Positions 4,898-8,738 of a stretch of DNA of 8,738 bases are shown here, one piece after another; position 1 is the first letter of the stretch; each line of letters starts with the position of its first letter. The stretch is taken from contig CAMPKM010000094.1 of NCBI GenBank assembly GCA_946887155.1, positions 1-8,738 of the forward strand, read 5' to 3'. The notes below the pieces were generated by a model. That model was not told where the DNA came from. It was given only the letters and a program-made list of their open reading frames with translations, and did no database searches. The stretch comes from an uncultured Gemmatimonadota bacterium (GTDB lineage Bacteria; Gemmatimonadota; Gemmatimonadetes; Gemmatimonadales; Gemmatimonadaceae). Made by a program: the position numbers and the translations under genes.

Positions 4898-7627
4898 ATG
4901 GGCCGCGTGCCGGATTGGACCTCCGTGTCGGGGTGGCTGGCGCGTACGCGCTCGCTCTACCGCGCACTGCTGCATCGCACCGAGGTGGAGCTCGAGATAC
5001 GCGAGGAGTTTCGCCATCATCTGGACGCGCGCGCCGAGGCCCTGGTGCAGGAGGGGTTGGCGCCTGACGCGGCAATGCAACGGGCGCGCCGTGAGTTCGG
5101 TCATGAAGGGACCCATCGGGCGGACGCGCGCGCCGCCAGGGGGTTGTCGTCATTCGCGCCGCTGCGCTTCTCGTGGCTCGACGTGAAGCTGGCACTTCGC
5201 ATGTTGCCGAAGCATCCGATACTCAACCTGGCGGCCATCTTCGCACTCGCCGTCGGTATTCCGGTGGGACTGGCACCGTCGCACCTCGCACGGGTGCTCG
5301 AGGCACCGCTCCCCGGCGATGCGGCGGACCGGGTACGGGCGATTCGGCACTGGGATCCCCTGTCGTCAGCGGTCGCACCGGCCTGGGATGGCGACTTCAC
5401 GTTCTGGTCGCAGTCGCTCCGCAGCTTTTCGGCGCTCGGCGCCTTCCGGACGTCGACCTACAACGTGGCCGCCGCCGGTGGTCAGCCCGTTCTGGTCGCC
5501 GGTGCACAACTCACATCTTCCGTCTTTCAGCTGCTCGGAGCCCGCCCCTCGTTAGGCCGAGCACTGGAGGCGGATGACTTTGCGGACGCTGCGCCGAATG
5601 TCGTCGTGATCGGCCACGGCATCTGGTCAACGCGCTTCGGCCAGGATCCTGGCGTGCTGGGTCGTACCATTCGCATTGGGCGCACCCTGCACGTGGTAGT
5701 GGGCGTGATGCCTGATGGGTTTGCGTTTCCCACGAATGAAGCGCTGTGGCTGCCCCTTCGCCTTTCACCGGTCAGTCGTCTCGAAGGCCGGATGAACGTG
5801 CAAGTGATCGGCCGGCTGGCGGATGGTGTGTCGACGCAGGAGGCGCAGGCGGAGCTATCGGCAGAGGGGCGGCCACCATTGCCAGGCACAAACGAGGAGC
5901 GGGCGAGGCTGCGAGCGGAAATCGTGCCATTCGGTCTCTTGTATCTTGGTCTACCCGCCGGTGGACTGGCCAGCTTGCCTGAATTCCGCTTCGTGCAGGC
6001 TTTGATGTTCGCCTTGTTGCTGGTCGCGTGCAGCAACGTCGCCATGCTGGTGTTCGCGCGCACCGCGACACGGCTTCGAGAGCTGGCGATTCGCACCGCA
6101 CTCGGTGCGAGCCGGGCGCGCATCGTATCGCAGATCTTTGTCGAAACCCTGCTGCTTGCCGTCATCGCGGCGGGTGTCGGCGTGTTGTTGTTTGATTGGG
6201 CGCTCGATCACGTGAACATCGCCGGACTGGCGGGTGCGACGGCGCTGCCGTACTGGCTGTCGCTGGACCTGACGCGCGCGACGGCGGTCAGTGCGGTTGC
6301 GTTCGCGGCCGTCAGCGCGACCGTGGCCGGCGTCCTGCCGGCAATCGTCATTACCGGTCGCACGATCTCGCAGAACATCGGCGGCGCATCGAAGGTTCGC
6401 TTTGGAAAGGTGACCGGTGCGCTGGTCGTGGCTGATCTCGCCGTCTCGGTCGCGGCGGTGGGAATGGCGTTTGCGGTCGTCCGTCACGCCACGGATCTGC
6501 AGACGGCAAATCGTGCGACCGGTATTCCGGCCTCAGAGTACCTGGCAGTGGAGTTTCGCCTGCCGGAGGGTGCACGCAACGAGGCGGCGGAAGACGACGC
6601 GGGGCGGTCGCTGTTGCAACTGGCAGCGGCCCAGCGCGAACTCGTCGCGGCCATCGAACGGGAGCCCGGCGTCAGGCGCGTGGCCGTAGGTGACGCCCTT
6701 CCGCGCATGGAGCACCGATCGCGACCTTACGAGCTGGACGGCGAAGGGAAACTGGATGGCACGGTGCGGTGGACGCGACTCGCGCGCATCGACGTGGACT
6801 TCCTGGGTGCCCTCGGGACGCCGATCCTCAGCGGACGCGATTTTCAGCCGAAGGACGTGGACGAAGGAACGCGCGTCGCGATTGTGAACGCCGCGTTTGC
6901 TGAGCGTGCACTTGGTGGACGCGAACCGATCGGCCGGCGCGTGCGGTTGTCGGCGCTCTCCAGCGACAGTGCGTCCTGGTACGAGATCGTCGGCGTCGTC
7001 GGTCCCCTGGGCGTGAACGTGGTGAATGCCGACCGGGGCGAAGCTGTGTACGTGCCGGCCGCGCCGGGAACCATCAACCCGATGCAATTGGCCGTACACA
7101 CGGTGATGCCACCCGCCAGCCTTATCCGCCGCGTCCGGGAACTCGGGATGGCGGTCGAGCCAGATCTCGTGATGGGAAAGGCGTCGGTCCTCAGTGACGT
7201 GCGACAGGGCGACTGGTATCTCGTGATGGGGCTCGCCGCGGGACTCGTTATGCTGGTCGGCGTCCTGGTCGCCCTGGCGGCGTCCGGCCTGTACGCCATG
7301 TTGTCCCTCTCCGTATCCGAGCGAACGCGTGAGATCGGCATCCGTGCCGCCCTTGGTGCACCTCGTCATGCATTGCTGGCGACGATCCTGAAACGTTCCC
7401 TGGTGCAGATCGGGTTGGGCGCGATGATCGGCCTGCCGATTGCCGCTCGCGCCGTCTTCGAGCTGACCGGTCCCTTGCCCGGGGTCAGGTCGATATCGCA
7501 CTCACTGGTGGTCGCGCTTGGATTTTCAGCGGGAATCGTTCTGCTCGTCGGAATAGGTTCCTGTCTCGTACCCGCGCGGCGGATCTTCGCCATCCAGGCG
7601 AGTGAGGCCATGCACGCGGACAGTTGA
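4898..7627 (+). CDS. ADOP-type ABC permease (MacB/FtsX-like, no ATPase domain)
   Basis: A 909-residue permease of the 'acidobacterial duplicated orphan permease' type: two MacB/FtsX-like halves fused in one chain, with no ATP-binding domain in the protein or its neighbours. Order: soluble prefix domain (about 28-80; ELEIREEFRHHLDARAE, then ARREFGHE); TM1 (about 108-128); first periplasmic MacB-like core (about 145-345); FtsX helices at about 366-388, 409-435 and 459-482 with RELAIRTALGASRARIV (394-410); TM5 (503-528); second periplasmic core (about 540-765); FtsX helices at about 774-801, 826-850 and 868-890, with SERTREIGIRAALGAPR (807-823) and the closing PARR (892-895). ATG at 4898 has AGGAG seven bases upstream and starts one base after padR. 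TM1 differs from what I recall as the usual form. It probably moves or senses an envelope or xenobiotic compound together with an ATPase encoded elsewhere; substrate unknown. Confidence 0.93.
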   Translation: MGRVPDWTSVSGWLARTRSLYRALLHRTEVELEIREEFRHHLDARAEALVQEGLAPDAAMQRARREFGHEGTHRADARAARGLSSFAPLRFSWLDVKLALRMLPKHPILNLAAIFALAVGIPVGLAPSHLARVLEAPLPGDAADRVRAIRHWDPLSSAVAPAWDGDFTFWSQSLRSFSALGAFRTSTYNVAAAGGQPVLVAGAQLTSSVFQLLGARPSLGRALEADDFADAAPNVVVIGHGIWSTRFGQDPGVLGRTIRIGRTLHVVVGVMPDGFAFPTNEALWLPLRLSPVSRLEGRMNVQVIGRLADGVSTQEAQAELSAEGRPPLPGTNEERARLRAEIVPFGLLYLGLPAGGLASLPEFRFVQALMFALLLVACSNVAMLVFARTATRLRELAIRTALGASRARIVSQIFVETLLLAVIAAGVGVLLFDWALDHVNIAGLAGATALPYWLSLDLTRATAVSAVAFAAVSATVAGVLPAIVITGRTISQNIGGASKVRFGKVTGALVVADLAVSVAAVGMAFAVVRHATDLQTANRATGIPASEYLAVEFRLPEGARNEAAEDDAGRSLLQLAAAQRELVAAIEREPGVRRVAVGDALPRMEHRSRPYELDGEGKLDGTVRWTRLARIDVDFLGALGTPILSGRDFQPKDVDEGTRVAIVNAAFAERALGGREPIGRRVRLSALSSDSASWYEIVGVVGPLGVNVVNADRGEAVYVPAAPGTINPMQLAVHTVMPPASLIRRVRELGMAVEPDLVMGKASVLSDVRQGDWYLVMGLAAGLVMLVGVLVALAASGLYAMLSLSVSERTREIGIRAALGAPRHALLATILKRSLVQIGLGAMIGLPIAARAVFELTGPLPGVRSISHSLVVALGFSAGIVLLVGIGSCLVPARRIFAIQASEAMHADS

Positions 7628-7691
7628 TACGACCCTTGGACCGCTGAAGGATGTGGTGGATTCAGGCAGTATCTCGCTGTGCGCGGCCACC

Positions 7692-8075
7692 TCATGTCCC
7701 GACCAGGCCAGCGAGCCTGTAGCCGACCACGACGGCGATGAGGCCCAGTACCACCTGGGCCAGCACGTTGCCGATTGCGCTCGCCCATGCGTGCTCTCGT
7801 GCGAGGAAGATGGTCTCATAGGCGAACGCCGAAAACGTCGTGAACCCACCAAGGAATCCGGTCATCAGGAACAACCGCGTGGCCGGTGTGAAGAGACTGG
7901 CGCGTTCGGCCAACCCTGCGATCACCCCGATCGCCAGGCAGCCGGTCACGTTGACCACCAGCGTTCCGTACGGGAATCGCGCGGCACCGGTGGATTGCAG
8001 CACGAGACCACCAAGCAGGTAGCGCGCCACTGATCCAAGAAAGCCGCCGGTTCCTACGAGCAGAAGATTACGCAC
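7692..8075 (-). CDS. crcB: CrcB/FluC fluoride ion channel
   Basis: A 127-residue four-helix membrane protein that lets fluoride leave the cell and acts as a dual-topology homodimer. Diagnostic residues are all present: GGFLGSVARYLL (10-21), PYGTLVVNVTGC with pore asparagine N42 (35-46), R67 and TGFLGGFTTFSAFAYE (72-87), containing the GGFTTFS signature with phenylalanines F78/F81 and the central sodium-site region. Length is normal (about 125). The start is taken as GTG at 8075, which places RNLLLVGTGG at the N-terminus as in the family; the longer open frame upstream is antisense-like shadow of the DUF3565 gene in another frame. No strong Shine-Dalgarno is seen. It lies 40 bases after the DUF3565 stop on the same strand and converges with the permease gene, with only 64 bases between them and no clear terminator. 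A single-gene crcB here implies a homodimer. No fluoride riboswitch is visible before it. Confidence 0.93.
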   Translation of the reverse strand: MRNLLLVGTGGFLGSVARYLLGGLVLQSTGAARFPYGTLVVNVTGCLAIGVIAGLAERASLFTPATRLFLMTGFLGGFTTFSAFAYETIFLAREHAWASAIGNVLAQVVLGLIAVVVGYRLAGLVGT

Positions 8076-8115
8076 TGGATTTCGGGGAAATTGTCGAGAG
8101 CAGCGTCGCCACAGT

Positions 8116-8361
8116 TCATTCTCCGCGCTCGCTCTCAGGCGCGTTGCGCTCCGGCGGCTCGGCGGAAGGTTCCTTTCCCACGCACAGGACGCAATACAGG
8201 ATCGTGCCCATGTGGGACTGCCGACCGACCGCTGTGACAACCCACGGGCGATTCTGCCAGGGTGGGTCGTGCCGCACGTGTTGCGAGTGGCCGCATTCGA
8301 GGTCGGCAACCCAGTCCTCATGCGCGTCCTGGTGGAAACCAACGATACGGCGTGCGATCAT
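8116..8361 (-). CDS. DUF3565 small Cys/His protein
   Basis: An 81-residue soluble protein matching the uncharacterised DUF3565 family: IVGFHQDAHEDWVADLECGH (6-25), QHVRHDPPW (27-35), RPWVV (38-42), GR (46-47), then CVLC (57-60). C23, H25, C57 and C60, with H28 and H31 near, form a plausible zinc site of the zinc-ribbon kind; metal binding is inferred from the residues only. The acidic tail (from about 64; PSAEPPERNAPESERGE) looks disordered. The ATG at 8361 overlaps the TGA of the LytTR gene as ATGA, so translation is probably coupled, and crcB follows 40 bases later. I know of no established role. The tight link with a response regulator could mean joint function or merely convenient placement. 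Confidence 0.85.
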   Translation of the reverse strand: MIARRIVGFHQDAHEDWVADLECGHSQHVRHDPPWQNRPWVVTAVGRQSHMGTILYCVLCVGKEPSAEPPERNAPESERGE

Positions 8362-8738
8362 CGGCGCAAGCTCCGCAAATCCTGGGCGCGAGCACGGCTG
8401 ACCGGGACGCGCGTCCCATCCTCGAGTTCCGCCTCGAGATTGCCGCGCGCATCGCGCTTGAATGCACTCACATGGTCGAGGTTCACGACGTGCGCACGAT
8501 GAACCTGGACGAATCGCCGCGGGTCGAGGCGTGCGGCCAGGCTGCTGAGCGACAGGTGAAGCAGGTGGCGAGTGCTGCCCGCGTGCGCAACGACATAGTC
8601 CCCATCAGCTTCCAGTCGTGTCACTCGATCGACCGGCAACAGTACCGTCGCATTCCCGACTCGTACGAACAGTCTCGTGATCGGACCGCCGCCAAGTGCG
8701 CCGGTCAACCGTTCGATGGCGTCGCCCGACGATGGTTC
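8358..8738 (-). CDS. LytTR-domain response regulator, C-terminal part (N-terminus beyond right edge)
   Basis: The visible 126 residues are the C-terminal end of a LytR/AlgR-type transcription factor. After a short linker (about residues 1-20), the LytTR DNA-binding domain is complete: RLFVRVGNATVLLPVDRVTRLEADGDYV, a strand-rich stretch with HLLHLSLSSLAARLDPRRFVQVHRAHVVNLDHV, then DGTRVPVSRARAQDLR at the end. The HRAHVVN-type motif followed by a VPVSR strand is the family hallmark. The frame is open to the last base; a TTG at 8708 exists but the linker continues upstream, so an N-terminal receiver domain (phosphorylated by a sensor histidine kinase) is expected outside the window. This is inferred from family habit and not seen. 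Its stop overlaps the DUF3565 start by four bases. Targets are unknown. Confidence 0.9.
   Translation of the reverse strand, partial: EPSSGDAIERLTGALGGGPITRLFVRVGNATVLLPVDRVTRLEADGDYVVAHAGSTRHLLHLSLSSLAARLDPRRFVQVHRAHVVNLDHVSAFKRDARGNLEAELEDGTRVPVSRARAQDLRSLRR

Noticed and set aside
6533..7501. Minus-strand frame of 322 codons inside the permease gene
   Set aside because: Shadow of the ADOP coding strand; composition rich in Arg, Gln, His and Asp with no recognisable motif.
7628..7691. Possible terminator between the permease and crcB
   Set aside because: Only a 5-bp stem (CTGAA at 7644-7648 with TTCAG at 7661-7665) with a 12-base loop and no T-run; too weak to call.
8076..8342. N-terminal extension of crcB by 89 codons
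   Set aside because: The extension overlaps the DUF3565 gene in another frame and does not look like protein; family alignment starts at the GTG at 8075.

Overview
The window reads as one stretch of a high-GC bacterial chromosome carrying ordinary core and accessory genes. The combination of a short PadR regulator coupled to an ATPase-less 'ADOP' permease, a secreted DinB-like protein of the 'HEHxGQ' type and a LytTR regulator is typical of Gemmatimonadota and Acidobacteriota. Gemmatimonadota is my best guess, but this rests on gene content only. I see no mobile element, CRISPR array, tRNA or rRNA. No gap between genes exceeds about 180 bases.

Layout, left to right. (1) Positions 1-1264, minus strand: a DEAD-box RNA helicase whose C-terminus runs off the left edge. 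(2) Positions 1376-2773, plus strand: a polytopic GT39/ArnT-like membrane glycosyltransferase, divergent from the helicase. (3) Positions 2798-4372, minus strand: a three-gene run transcribed right to left, made of a secreted DinB-family protein, a YcxB-like two-helix membrane protein and a VOC-family protein. The last two overlap by 8 bases. This run converges with the glycosyltransferase, and a 10-bp perfect hairpin spans both stop codons. (4) Positions 4555-7627, plus strand: a PadR-family repressor followed one base later by a 909-residue ADOP-type permease. (5) Positions 7692-8738, minus strand: the C-terminal part of a LytTR response regulator (running off the right edge), a small DUF3565 protein starting within its stop codon (ATGA), and a CrcB/FluC fluoride channel.

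Functional logic. PadR most likely represses itself and the downstream permease. A 9-base word, ATAGGAGAA, occurs three times just upstream of padR (plus, minus, plus), and its last copy contains the ribosome binding site. This is the most interesting non-coding signal here: it can act as a DNA operator, or in RNA as two mutually exclusive hairpins of which one hides the ribosome binding site. The LytTR, DUF3565 and CrcB genes form a plausible operon with translational coupling between the first two. I did not find a clearly new multi-gene system. The remaining points of interest are small: uncharacterised protein pairings and the regulatory repeat.
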